From: Ilex aquifolium
Taxonomy: Eukaryota > Streptophyta > Magnoliopsida > Aquifoliales > Aquifoliaceae
DNA: 64,000 bases
Assembly: GCA_951799425.1 (NCBI GenBank)
Contig: OX637391.1
Location: forward strand, 19,020,551-19,084,550
Direction of reading: 5' to 3'
The notes beneath the pieces were generated by a model. The model had not been told where the DNA came from. It did not search any database and saw only the letters and a program-made list of their open reading frames with translations. Positions 1 to 13,735 of this stretch are shown piece by piece. Each line of letters starts with the position of its first letter. Position 1 is the stretch's first letter. A program made the translations under genes and the position numbers.

Positions 1-123
1 TGCATTCTTGGACAAGGAGGACATGTGATCAATGAGATGAGGAGGAGAACCCGTGCAGACATACGTGTTTATTCCAAGGAAGATAAGCCCAAGTGTGCTT
101 CTGAAGACGAAGAGCTTGTGCAG
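1..123 (+). CDS. KH gene exon a (KH domain, GXXG part)
   Basis: Forty-one codons in frame 1 read CILGQGGHVINEMRRRTRAD and onward, with the GQGG loop that contacts RNA. The exon stops at CAG before a GTGATA donor. Its left edge is the window edge, so the true exon start is unknown. Confidence 0.85.
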
Positions 124-3100
124 GTGATATGTTTGATGCTTGCACTATTGACCCAATTTGTTATATGCACTGGAAAAACCAAGAATTAAGGCTGGGGGGC
201 CAAAGCAAAAGTGGAACATATTTAAATATAGGATTGACCAGTCCACTTTGAAAAATTACATGCTTCTAAGGTAGAAACATAATAATAACTCGAAAATTAA
301 CAACAATTAGAATGCCAAACACAGTTTCCGAAAATTATAAGGGGTTAGGGGGGGGGAGGGGGGGAACATATCACCTCAGTCCTTATAGTTTTGATTGTTT
401 TCCGTGCATATGTGCACTATTTTTTCCCTCAATGGTTTAATCTTTACTATTTCATTTAATCCCTTCTTGACGTCGGATGATACAGGTATCTGGAAACTTT
501 GGTGTTGCTAAAGATGCATTGGCAGAGATTGCATCAAGGCTTAGAACGAGAAGCCTGCGAGATGCAAATGCTGGAGCTGAACCTGCTCCAGTTGGGCCTG
601 TTCCAAGATTTGGTCCTTCAAGAAGCTTATCTGGTGCAAGGCCACCTCCAGCTGGTCCCATTGGAGCCGGCAGCTCTGGTCATTACGAAATTTTAAAGGT
701 ATTTGTATATGTGACTAAGGCTTGGGGTAGAAGTGTCAGCTCGAAGGTCCATGCTTAAGTTTGTGATCATTTAGTTGTTTATGATGGACTTGTTATCGAC
801 TTCCTATAATTTGATGAGCTTAAAGAAAAATGATCTGATAACCTATATATGTCATAATTTCCTTGGGAAAGTGAAAATGCAATTATTGTTCTTGACCTTC
901 CGAAAACATTGACTTTGGCATTGGGCGTTTCCAAATCAGGTCATTCTTGAAATTTTGTAAAATATAATGTTTTATGCTCTTACCTGGTAATGAGACTTTT
1001 TTTCCTGCTATTTATCATGTTCAAGCATAAATACTTAAGTTATACCCTCTCCAACCGCTTAAGCTTTTGGAGTAGATGGTTATTTAACATAGTATAAGAG
1101 CAGAATGTCCTATGTTCTAATCTCGCCGCCATCCTAATTATTAAAAAGATTTTCATGTGCTAGATTCAAAACCTAACCAGCACGTGAGGGGGTGTGTTGA
1201 AGTATAAATAATTTACATTTTATCCAACAGCGTAAGCTTTTGGAGTAGATGGTTGTTTAATATATCGCATGCATCAACTGTACTTTTGTTAACATATTCT
1301 AGTAAACTTTAGGAAAGGGATTTTTTTTATTTTGATTTTCACTTTCCTAGTTGGAAACTTGGACGCTTAACATGAGGCAAGAACTTGGCAACAGAGCACA
1401 TGTAATAATTGGTTGCTGGACATTGTGTCGTGCTTATCGATCTTTCATAATAAACAGCTTAGAGCATCTCCAATAGACTCTCTATTCTTACTCAATTCTC
1501 TATTTTAGAGATCTAACACCTAAAAATTCCTCTGCAATAGGCTCTCTTTTTATACTAGCTAAAACAAAGAATTTAATTTGGGTCTCTATATTTGAAGAGC
1601 CAATTTCACTCTCTATTTTATCATTAATGCATGTGTTAAGTGTAGAAGATTAACATAATATTAGAGAGAAACAGAGAGAGGTTAAAACTTAACCTAGCTC
1701 TCATACATCACTTGTATTTATAGTTAACTCACAGTAATAAGAATTACACATACACCCTCTTACTATTAACAATTTACACATACTACTCTAATACTCTTAA
1801 CACTCCCCCTCAAGCTGGACTATATATATCATGTAATCCAAGCTCGGAACAAATCGCTGTAAGACGTGTACGACTCAATGCTTTGGTAAACATATCTGCA
1901 AGCTGATCTTCAGATTTCACAAATGGAGTTGTAATCTCCCCAGCTACTATCTTGTCCCGAATAAAGTGACAATCAACCTCAATATGTTTGGTTCTCTCGT
2001 GAAACACCGGATTGGCAGCGATATGAATAGCTGCCTGGTTGTCACAGAACAACTGTAAAGGAAGTTGAACTGGAAACCCAATTTCCTGGAGGAAGTGTAG
2101 TAACCAAGTCAACTCACTCGTCGTATGTGCCATTGCCCTATACTCAGCTTCAGCACTGGATCTCGCTACCACGGATTGTTTCTTACTTTTTCATGAGACA
2201 ACGTTATCTCCTAAGAAAGTACAATAACCAGTGGTTGATCTCCGATCAGAAGGAGAGCTAGCCCAATCAGCATCTGAGAAACCTTCCACTCTAAGATGTC
2301 CATTAGCTCGATATAACAATCCAAGTCCAGGAGCTTGTTTGAGATATCGCAGAATACGAGTAACTGCCTCCCAATGTGGTACTCTAGGACACCCCATGAA
2401 CTGACTTACTATACTGACTGCATAAGAAATATCCGATCGAGTAACAGTGAGATAATTGAGCTTCCCAACCAATCTGCGATATCGACCCGGATTCTCAAAC
2501 AGTGCACCATCATCCATCAATAGTTTCTGATTCGGATCCATAGGAACATCAATAGGCCTGCCACCCAGCAAACCTGCTTCCTCTAACATGTCAAGCACAT
2601 ATTTCCTCTGGGATAAACAAATACCTTGTTTAGATCGAGCCACTTCAATACCCAAGAAATACCTGAGTTTTCTCAAATCCTTAGTATGAAATCGATCCTG
2701 CAAAAATACTTTTAACTTGGCAATCCCCTCAGAATCATTTCCAGTAATCACAATATCATTTACATAGACTACCAATAGCACATATCCAGCATCTGTCTGT
2801 CTATGAAACACAGAATGATCTGTCTGACATCGAAGAAGACCAAACTCTAAAACTGCATCTGAAAACTTACCAAACCATGCCCTCGGTGACTGCTTCAAAC
2901 CATACAAAGATTTCTTTAACCGACATACACTCTTACTATACTCCCCCTGAGCAGTAAACCCAGGTGGCTGCTCCATGTATATCTCTTCAACCAAGTCACC
3001 ATGTAAGAAGGCATTCTTGACGTCTAACTGAAACAAGGGCCAATTAAGATTAGCAGCCAAAGAAATCAAGATACGAACAGAGGAAATTTTAGCAACAGGA

Positions 3101-6100
3101 GAGAAAGTCTCCTCATAATCAACACCATAAGTCTGAGTAAAGCCCTTTGCAACAAGCCGGGCTTTGAGACGCTCCACAGAACCATCCGGATGAAACTTAA
3201 CAGTATACACCCAACGACAACCAACAGTTCGTTTACCAGGAGGTAAAAGAACGAGATCCCAAGTCCCATTATGATGTAAGACATCCATCTCATCCTCCAA
3301 CCCGGATCAGATAATGCATCCTGTAAACGCTTAGGAATAGATATAGTAGATAATTGAGTGGTAAAACAAGAGAACACAGGAGACAAGGCATCATATGAAA
3401 CAAAATGAGCAATGGGATGATTAGTAACACACGAACGAGTACCTTTTCGAAGAGCAATAAGTAGAGAGTCTAAATTACCTGATGGACCAGGATCAGCAGA
3501 CGGCAAGGAAGACGGTACGGGCACCTCAGTCGATGGGCGAGGACGGCGAGAGTAGACACGGAGAGGTAAAGTAGATGGCAACACAGTGGGCAGCGGAATA
3601 TCTGAAGTACATGGTGGTACAGGAGATGACCCAAAGTCCAGATCCAAAAGCTGAGAAGGTGCTGAAAAATATGGAACAGATTCCTCAAACGTGACATCGG
3701 CACTAGTAAAGTATCGTCGCAGAGAAGGACTGTAACAACGATACCCCTTCTGTGTGCGGGAATAACCAAGAAATACACATTTGGTAGCTCGAGGGTCAAG
3801 TTTATCAAACCCAGGACCCAAATTGTGAACATAACAGATACAGCCAAAAACCTTAGGTGATAAGGAAAATAAGGGTTTACTAGGAAAAATGACAGAATAT
3901 GGACTTTGTCTATTTAACACAGAGGATGGCATACGGTTAATAAGATGACAAGCAGTAAGAACAACATCACTCCAAAAATATTGGGGAATATTCATCTGGA
4001 ATAACAGGGCACGGGTGACTTCCAACAAATGACAGTTTTTGCGTTCAGCAACACCGTTCTGTGGAGATGTGTAAGCACAAGAAATCTGATGAATAATGCC
4101 AGTTTTACTAAGATAAGCTGAAAAATGATCAGATTCATATTCTCGAGCATTATCAGAACGTAAAATACGGATACGACAATCATACTGAATTTTTATTTCC
4201 TTACGGAATGTCTCAAATATAGAGAATAATTCAGACCGAGCTTTCATCAGAAACAACCAAGTCACACGAGAATAGTCGTCCATAAATGAAACAAAATAAG
4301 GATATTTATTAGATGAAATATTCTTTATTGGACCCCATACATCAGAATGTACCAATTCAAATGGACTAGACACACGATTATGGACTCTAGACTGAAATGA
4401 CACACGGTGATGCTTACTAAGTTGACAAGCTTCACAAGACAAAGACGACACACAACGAAGACCAGGAACTTGACGCTTCAAATTCTGGAGAGAGGGATGT
4501 CCAAGACGACAATGCCACTGAAAGGGGGACAACGAGGTTTGTAGAGCCCGAGTAGGTGAGTCAAAATCAAAGTAATATAAGCCACCAGCTTCATGCCCCG
4601 TACCAATCTTCCTCTTCGTCTTGAGATCCTGAAAGATACAATAGGAATGATAAAAGGTTACAGAACAATTGAGAGAACGAGTAATCTTGCTAATGGAAAG
4701 TAAACTAAAAGGAAATTGAGGGACAAATAAGACAGAAGATAGGGACATATCAGTACTCAAGTGAGTAGTCCCCAAACCTGAAATTTTAGAACAAGTACCA
4801 TTAGCAAGAGTAACACTACGTGTGGAAGTAGCAGACTGATAAGTAGAAAAAACATCAGACGCACCAGTCATGTGATCAGAAGCTCTAGAGTCTATGATCT
4901 AGGGACTGCGAGTGGAGGACAATAAACAAGTGGAAGCAATACCTGACTGGGCAAAAGTAGCAGTGGAGGGAGATGGAACAGCCTGTTGCTGGGATAAAAA
5001 CTGGGCATACTCCTCTCGACCCAGTGTAATAGTAACCGACCCAGTATCTGGTGGAGCTGACCGAGCTATAGAAGCAACAACTGAGGTGTCATCCTGATAG
5101 GAAGCCTGATTAGCAGCACCAGAAAGTTTTCCATGTAAATCCCAACAAAAATCAACAGTGTGCCCTCCACGGCCACAATGAGTACAGGAACGAGGTCTAC
5201 TACGGCCCCCACGACCACCCGTACGACCTCCTGTACGACCTCCTCGACTACCACGACCACCACGACCACCTCGATGACCATCACTGTGGCTACTAGGAAC
5301 AACAAGAGCTGAGCGATCAGTGGGGGTACCATGATGGTTGCCTGAAACAGACAACGTAGCACGCTGTACACGAGAGAACACCTCAAGTAGTGAGGGAAGA
5401 CTAGAGCCACCCAAAATCTGAGAACGAATAGCCTCATATTCGGGTTTCAACCCTACTAGAAACCTAACAACACTCATGTCCTCATGTTGCTTCTTCCAAA
5501 CTGCTGCATCAGTAGTAAACGGATGATAGGTCTTCATCTCCTCACAGACTCCCCGAATCTGAGAGTAATAATCCTCAACACTTAGAGTACTTTGTTCCAG
5601 CAGGAAGTACTCCTGGCACACCTCATAAGCTCGAGTAAAATTACCCGTACCAGAATACATAGTAGCCAAGTGATCCCATATCTCCTTGGCAGTGTCAAGA
5701 TAGAGCAAAGTAGAACTAATACTAGGCTCAATACTATTCAATAGTAAAGAAATGATTTGCGCGTCCTCTTGTTCCCACTGATCATACCCAGGAGTATCTT
5801 CCTTGGGTTTTTTTGTCCACCAGATACTTCTTAAATCCTTTGCCTCGAAGAAAGACTTGAGCGGATCGAGACCATAAAGTATAATTGGTCCCATTGAGTT
5901 TAACAGAGGTCAGAGGACCATTGATAATAGTCGGAGTAGAAGTAGGTGGCAAAAATGGAGTAAGGGACCCAATATCTTGCTTGGGGTCCATTATAGTTCA
6001 ACAAATAGCAACTAAGAAGCTGCTGGATCGCTGAACCGAAGGAAAGGGAGCTGCTGGACCGCTGAACCGGGCTGGAGAACCTGGCTGAAGCACTGAACCG

Positions 6101-9100
6101 GACCGGCTGGGGCTTCTGGACCACTGAACCGGACCTCTGAAGCATTGAACCGGACCTCTGAAGCTGCTGGACCGCTGAACCGGTCTGGAAAACCGGGCTG
6201 GAACACTGAACCGGACCGGCTAGGGCTTCTGGATCACTGAACCGGACCGCTGAACCTTTTGGACCGCTGAACCAGTGTGGAAAACCGGATTAGAACACTA
6301 AACCGGACCGGCTGGAGGTCCTGAATCGGACCGCTGAACTGAACTGAAAATAATTTAAGGTTCGGGCTTGACCCGATCTGATCCAGACCCGACTCCACGG
6401 GTTGGGTCCTTCGTCTTCTTCGATTAGGGTTCCAGGGGAGCCCTCTGGTCTTCGACGGCGCAAGGTAGCACAGCCACACCACCACAGTCGATCGTGACTG
6501 CACCTCGACAACCACACCACCACAGCAACGATTGTAACCCTAGTCTCCGGCTACGCGTCGACCACCACAACGGCACTACACCACAACGACTACACCACCA
6601 CAGCCACAACGGCTGTATCACCACCACCACTGTAGCACAGACGCTAATAACAGCGACTGTATTACCACCACCACTATAGCACAGATACGAACAACACCAC
6701 CACCACCACTGTAGCACAGACGCGAACAACAGCGACTGTATCACCACCACAAATTGAATTAATTTATTCAAAAATATATTTAGGATTTTAAGTGCTCTGA
6801 TACCATGTTAAGTGTAGAAGATTAACATAATATTAGAGAGAAACAGAGAGAGGTTAAAACTTAACCTAGCTCTCATACATCACTTGTATTTATAGTTAAC
6901 TCACAGTAATAAGAATTACACATACACCCTCTTACTATTAACAATTTACACATACTACTCTAATACTCTTAACAGCATGAAAGATGACACCTCTACCTTT
7001 TTCATTAAATGCATTGACTATAGATACTATTCTTCTCTTATGATAGAGAGTCCTATTGGAATTGCTAAAAAAATTTCACTCTGTTTTAACTTTTTATGAA
7101 AGATGCTTTCTATTTTAAAAATATATGCTCTTTAAAATAGAGAACATTATTGGAGATGATCTTACGAAGCCAGTGGAAATTTTAGCAATTGAGATCATTT
7201 TTCTTCCTTTGCTGGACAACGCCAATTAGGTGTGTTTAGCAGGTGCATTGGGCAAATTCCCTTGGTCAAATAAATAGAGGAGTTGAATGGAGTAAATGCT
7301 CGATGCAAAGCTGCAGTCTTTGTACCCACCTCGCATTTAGTTTGACAGTTGAGTTATCAGTTTGAAGTGGCCTGAAAAATAGGCTTTGGACCTCAGGGAA
7401 TAGCAATCCACCGTCATGATAAAAGCTCGAGTGGGAGCAACTTTTGCCATTGGTGCCCCCATATAGAACTTTTGAACCTTGTATCTGAAATAATTTCTTG
7501 AGGGCAACTTGGTCAAACTAAATTGTCCCATTAGAATATGGACACCATGAAAATATTAGTCCTACTTCAGGCAATGAAGAGCTTTAAGCCTTTGGGGCTA
7601 CAGTAATGGGTTCAGTGAAATGTATTTTGGTGGGCGTAATGGCCTGCAACCATCTGAAACTGATTTTAATCCATTTCCAGGATATTTTCTTTTTCTGGTG
7701 CTTGCATTGCACTTGTGATAGTCTACCGTTTTAGGCACTGTTCTCAAAATCTGGCTTGAGAGGGATAAGAATGTTTATGCATATCCCCCAGTGTGGCATA
7801 ATGATTTCATTTCCCTAACTGGCATATGGCAGCATTATGTCATCTATGTGGTATTATGGGATTATTTTTAGGGCTAGGGATGTCTGTCGTTGGAAGCTAT
7901 TGTCTCTCTCTCTCTCTCTCTCTCGTCCTTGGAAGCTATTTGTTACATGTCTGAAACTAACATATGGTTCTGGATTATCCACTGACATTTGTTTTTGATT
8001 TGGATGAAAATGGACTGATATATCACCTGATAGCAGTTTTAAAAAGTTTTATCAAGAATAGACCCAATTATGGTTATTGGGTTATGTATTCGTGCTTGAG
8101 CCTGACCATGAAACTCTGGTTGTTTGGCATGGTTTCTTGAACCAACATTTCATCATGGAGATGGACTAGGAAAACTCCTAAAGATTTAATTCAATATTCC
8201 ACTACACCATGCTGTTGCTATCTCAGCCACAACCACCCTACCATTGCTCTATCCACTGCAGCTGCCACTACCATTGTGTTGAGCAATTTTATCGGGCAAT
8301 TGATGGTTAAAACATTCTCTCTCTGCTGTAGCTGTCGCTGGTTTTTATGAGTTTGCTATCACAGTCTAGATGTGCAGAATAGACATTATGATCCTGAATA
8401 CAGTTGTGTACAGCATTTAATCTACTGTTAGCTTTTGGCAGGACACATCTCCTTGTGAACTACTCATGTTTGGGATATCTTACTGGCTAAAAGTTAATTA
8501 ATGTCAAGATGCATTATTGTGGCCGATAAATATATGTTCTCGATCGAGATAATCATGGAGAAATGCCTTTTGCCGGTACTAAGTTACTGTTATTGCTATT
8601 ATGAAGGGTGGTGGACGTGAATATGAACCTCCAAGTTATCCTGTACCTCCAAGTGCTACTGGGTAATGAGTACTCTATTGCTTATTCTTACTTCAAATTT
8701 CATGTCTTGAATATTGTGACTTGAGTATGATTATCATCTTTCCATGTTCCAGATTCCAAAACATCCGCCATTTCATGGAGTTGAGGATCCCGAATAATGC
8801 TGTAAACTCTGGTATGGTTTCGGGCAGGAACAACATTGGTGAGGTGAGTTTTCTAATGCATTCTAAAGGATTTTTTATGGTGATTAGCAAATATTTATTG
8901 GGTGATTATTCCTCTGGCACTCGATGGTTGTGCCATTAACTTAGCTTTAAAGAAAAAAACATTTTTACCTGGTGATTGAGTTTACCTCCTTCCTGCCTCT
9001 CTGCTGGGTTACATTTCATTCATGGTTGCAGAGAAAATCACACTTCTAAAGATGGGCCACTACTCGCTGATTGTTGAATGGAAAGCATTTAAAAACATTT

Positions 9101-12100
9101 GGGACATGTGGGGGGTTTTTTGGAGCAAGGAATATCACCCCCACTCCCCCTCTCCTTGTGCTAATATTTTCTTTGATTTATTATTATGCTTACATTTGGA
9201 TATCCCAGAAGATTCTTATTCTATCCGGCTTTTTTTGTCAGATTTTCTCTTTGAGTTTCTTCACCAATACTCACCCAACTCCAAATTCTGACGTCTCCTA
9301 TATTTCAATCCTGTATTGGGGTAGGAATGCCAATGGGATTGGGTTGAGACAGGTGATTCTATCTGTGAACCCACCCTACCAAAGAAATCTCTGTTCCCAA
9401 CCATATCCGATCGAGGGATTGGTTCAGCCCAACCCCGATCCCATCCTGCTTGGTCTTACTTTCTCCCGGCCCCTCCAAGAAATTCATTTTTTTGTATTCT
9501 CCACTGAGAAACAAAATTAGACTGGGGTCCTTGTTGCAAAACTTAACAATACTTATTAGAGAAAACTCAGTCTAGACTTCTTATCTATCATTAGATGGAA
9601 ATGCGAAGGACCGTCTAATGATGCTGGAGTTTGGACAATGAATGGTGTATTGGTAAAGGCGAAGGACTTCTCTGTCTGTTTTCATTTTGCCACTGAAAGT
9701 TGAAAGAGAGCATATGATATAGGGGAAAGAAAATAAAAGAAATTAAGTTAAGGGTTAAATAATATTGTCTCCTTGAACTTTGGCTTGGTAAAACCCAGGG
9801 CACTTCAACCTTAGTTTGTCATACTAAACTTCCCTGTCATTGTAGGGAAAGTGAAGATCCTTACAAAGTTGATGGTTATTGCAAAATGTCTTAAATAACC
9901 TCCTTTTTTGGTATTAATTTGCTTTCTAATACCTTTGACACAGAGGTAACGGGGTTACAAAGAAATCACTGATGCTTTATATATCAAACACACACAACCT
10001 GAATTCACAGGAAAAGAGAAGAGAAATTCTTTGAAATATTATTGACATAATTGATTTTGATTAAAACTAGTAGTGCATCAGGGTCAACTTATATGAACGG
10101 CCACAACCTAATGGATTCCAAAACAGACCTAAGTCCCTAGATACATGAAAGTTACCAAAAGAATAAAAACACATGTTGTTTGCAGTTTCAAAAAATTGAC
10201 ATGATTTTAATAGCTAACCATTCTAGAATATTTGTAATTAAATTCTAAGTCTAACGAAATAATAAAATAGAATAAAATAAAATATAAAAATTATTATTCT
10301 CGTCCTGCTTTAGACACTCCTTGGAAAAAAAAAAATCTTCATTGAGTTTCTATTGCTTGAAACAACTTGGTATGTCTACATTTATCTGCATCGACTTTGT
10401 TCTTTAGATAAATCTTCTCCAACACACCCTTGCATAAATCTTTTTTGCCCTCCAGAATTGATTGAATAATTTTCCACTCGTCATTCTTTGACAACCCTTA
10501 TTTGGCCTTAAAAATTTCTTGGCAAACATCTAATAAAGCCAACTCAATATCCACCTCACCTTGAATCATTTTCAACTCCTAAAGATTAGAATTATCAATT
10601 TAAAATTTTGTATCACAACTAGACTTAAATTTTGTTGACAAATCCCAAGTGAACGCCCATTGCCTCGAACTATCATGATGACTGCTGCTATAAAAATTGT
10701 CCTTAATACCTTCTAGAAATCATCAAAATCAAAGTATTGAATGATTCAGAAACACCAACTTCATATAATTAAGACCCTTGTTTGTCTCATTTTCTATCTA
10801 TGAGATTCTTCTATAAAACTTTTGCCTGACATCTCATCACTACTTTTGTCTTCTTCATTGGTTTCATCAAACTCTAATGTATCAGGTTCAACTACAATGA
10901 TTTTCGTTGTTACATCAAAACTTGTGGTATTCTCTTCATGATAACCTTTTAGAGGATCGCCTACATCATCGTCTTTCATGTGTACTTCTTGATAGCTTTT
11001 TAGTTTTTTCTTATTTGAAACTACATAACTTATGAATGTGGGGTTACTTGAATTTTCTTTTTCTCCCTTAAATTTTTTTATCCTAGTACTTCAAAAATTC
11101 ACACTCACAAGGTTTTGATACGAGAGTTGAGTTACAGAATAATCATTAAATAATGGACAAGATTTTGATCCAATATTACGTGGAGTTGATTATTTCAATC
11201 CAAATTTCCTTCGCTTCACAGATTGATATGCACTATAATCTTTACCAACCAATGTAGGAAATCTTTTATATGGACAACTATCAAAACCGGGTAGGTCAAC
11301 CACACAAAAATTTCTAGACTCATAAACACTTCCTCTAAAACAATCATTACCTTCAAACATAAGTGCAACATACTTTTCATCATCATCACCAGAATTTGCA
11401 TCATAAATATGTTGTCATCTAATGGGGACATGATTGACATCTCGAACACACAAGCCCTATTGTTGTTGCGAACCATATTCTAATCTGGATCCTCATTCGT
11501 TGACTGACAAATCAGAACGTAGAAATCACAATAGGCTTGCTGGGTCCCACTCCGAATACAAATACTCGGTGCTCGGAAGAGTCCTTTCCATATGATTACC
11601 GTCAAGGGAAAAATTGTCTCTATTTCATTAATCAACAATCATATCATGTCACTTAGGGCTCTAATACCAATTGACCAAGCGGTAATGGGGACACAAAATT
11701 CACCATTTCTTTATGTATCGAACAATAAATCTACAGAAAAAGGTAGAGAAACTCTCTGAAATATTATTGATAGAATTGATTTGATTAAAACTCATAATAC
11801 ATAGAGATAATTTATAGCAAAACCAAAACCTAATGAATTCCAAAACGGATTCAATCCAAAGTATATGAAAATTACTAAAAAGAATGAAAGCACATGTCGT
11901 TTTGTAGCTTAGAAAAATTGACCAGATTTAAACAGTTAATCACTATAATATTCTTTTAATGTCTAACTCTAACAATATAATAACATGAAATACAATATAA
12001 TATAGAATTTGTTAATCTCGTCGTACTGTACTTCAACCTTCTCTGTGGTCGTTGGCTCTCCTTCCTCTCATGATCTTCAGCACACCCATAGAAATTTCAG

Positions 12101-13681
12101 AAGAACTAAGAAGCACGGACACATATAGGACATACAGATACAATATGATGTTGGACATGCATGCACGACATTTTTTAAAAAAGTAGGATACTGAAACTTT
12201 GGGGACATGTTACAGATAATTGTGTTTTATATAGAAAATGATATGACGTATGCATGTATAGTGATAATGATTTATTATTCATACAAAATTCAATACTTTA
12301 GGACAAATAAATGTTATGTTTAGTCATCTAGTGTGGTTTTTAGATTAAAGCATTATAATAGTCAACAATTCTCAATTTTTTTTGTGTAGACAACATACAG
12401 ACAACACATAATTTAAATGATTGTTTTCATGTTCTCAAATTTTCTTTTTAAAACTCTATTCATTTTTTATTTTTATTATTATATTTCGAGGATAACTTTA
12501 ACATGTGTAATCTTGATAGATATATATTCTTTCATAGTGTAAGATACTTATTAGACAAATATTTGAGCTTTGTTAATCACATATCAACACTAGTAGAGAT
12601 ACAACCTAAAAAAGTATCAGACACGTTTTCGAAATTTAAATTTTATTATTTAAATATGGATCACAGATAAAAAGAATAATCAACACGTGTCCAAGGAATG
12701 TCGATGTTTGACACAAACACGTTACCTTTTTGAGAGTTTTCGTGCTTGATAGCAAAAACACATTGACCAACACAAAATCCAAACCTCAATTTCCCAGGCT
12801 CAAGTTAGTCTTCTCTTCCTCGTTGTTGTTCAATCTTTCTTTCTCTCTTCTATCTCTTCTCATCTATCTTTGTTTATCTTGTTATGCAAGAAATTAGAGA
12901 GAGGAAGTGGTAGGTTTGCGAGTTTTTGCCTATGAAGCATGGATATGGATACGGGATACATGGATGATACGATACAGATATAACCATATGTTAAAATCAA
13001 AAAAATCAGAATACATCTATAATTATATATATTCTAATATTATATGTTATTTAGTGGATATTATTTTAATTGAATTTTTAATAACAAATGTTGTATGTTT
13101 AGATCTGAAAATTAAGGCAATCATTGAATTTAGCCCAATTGACAAGCAACATCACATGGAATAGGTAGTATATATTTGTTGGTTTCCTTGTTAGTTCTGT
13201 ATTTGTGGAATAAGAGTGTTTGTTAACCCAAATTCAGCACTTAAAATGAATGTATTCTGCACTCTTAATTGGTTAAGTGCCTCTTAAAAATAGGTTAAAA
13301 TATTAAGTAGTAGAGCCCTTACTTAATGTTGAATGCTGAAAGTGCTCAACAAGGGTATCTTTTATAATTTTTTCAATATGATAATTCTACCCTGACTTGT
13401 TTCAAGGTCCTATTCAAACTCTAACTGGTATTCTCTTCAAAACCCTCGATCTATCCATCCTAATTCATCGTCTCCATCTCTTTCTTCCTCCTTTCTCTTG
13501 TCTTCTTCAGCTTACCCACACACACAATCACACACAAATTTACACACACAATCACCTACACTGCAACACAAAAAATTACAGAGCTTCGCACACACTGCAA
13601 ATACACAGAATTCAAACACATTGCACACATATTTACACACACTGCAACACAGAAAATTACACAGTTTCACACACACTGCAT

Positions 13682-13735
<54 letters not shown>

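Larger units (their letters stand above)
1634..6974 (-). mobile_element. Ty1/copia LTR retrotransposon, very young
   Basis: A 5.34-kb copia element in - orientation. It has LTRs at 1634-1802 and 6806-6974 (TGTTAAG...CTTAACA), a tRNA-Met-type primer site TGGTATCAGAGCACT beside the right LTR, and a GGGGGAG polypurine tract beside the left one. The target duplication GCATG is at 1629-1633 and 6975-6979. I see no difference between the two 169-bp LTRs, so insertion was recent. Gag, integrase, reverse transcriptase and RNase H regions follow in copia order. The coding region is broken, with about four interruptions. Confidence 0.93.
1462..7161. mobile_element. Tourist/PIF-Harbinger-type MITE, split by the copia element
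   Basis: The ends are inverted repeats: GAGCATCTCCAATAGACTCT at the left, and at the right the reverse complement reads GATCATCTCCAATAATGTTC. Both are flanked by TTA (1459-1461, 7162-7164), the target duplication of PIF/Harbinger elements. Removing the copia insert leaves about 354 bp of AT-rich sequence with no coding capacity. The copia insertion at 1634-6974 lies near its middle. Confidence 0.75.
699..8606 (+). other. KH gene intron 2, 7.9 kb, transposon-filled
   Basis: This GT-AG intron runs from GTATTTG to ATTATGAAG. It holds a TRIM at 1018-1262 and a Tourist-like MITE at 1462-7161 that was split by a young copia element. The remainder (about 2 kb) is unique AT-rich sequence. All three elements lie well away from the splice sites. 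If they are removed the intron is roughly 2 kb. Confidence 0.8.
9936..12035 (-). mobile_element. non-autonomous LTR retrotransposon, old
   Basis: Two related direct repeats, 9936-10316 and 11672-12035, begin TGAC, end CA, and are flanked by the perfect target duplication ACCTT (9931-9935, 12036-12040). Next to the right repeat, on the - strand, lies the primer-site-like TTGGTATTAGAGCCC, so the element points left. The repeats differ at roughly a fifth of positions by eye, which makes it old. The 1.36-kb internal part shows no gag, protease, integrase or reverse transcriptase motif. It has short acidic reading frames (for example around 10794-10979, - strand) that I do not recognise. Confidence 0.82.

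Noticed and set aside
699-758. Open frame of exon b continuing to 758
   Set aside because: A GT donor at 699 ends the family similarity; the next 20 codons match nothing and the linker continues properly in the 8607 exon.
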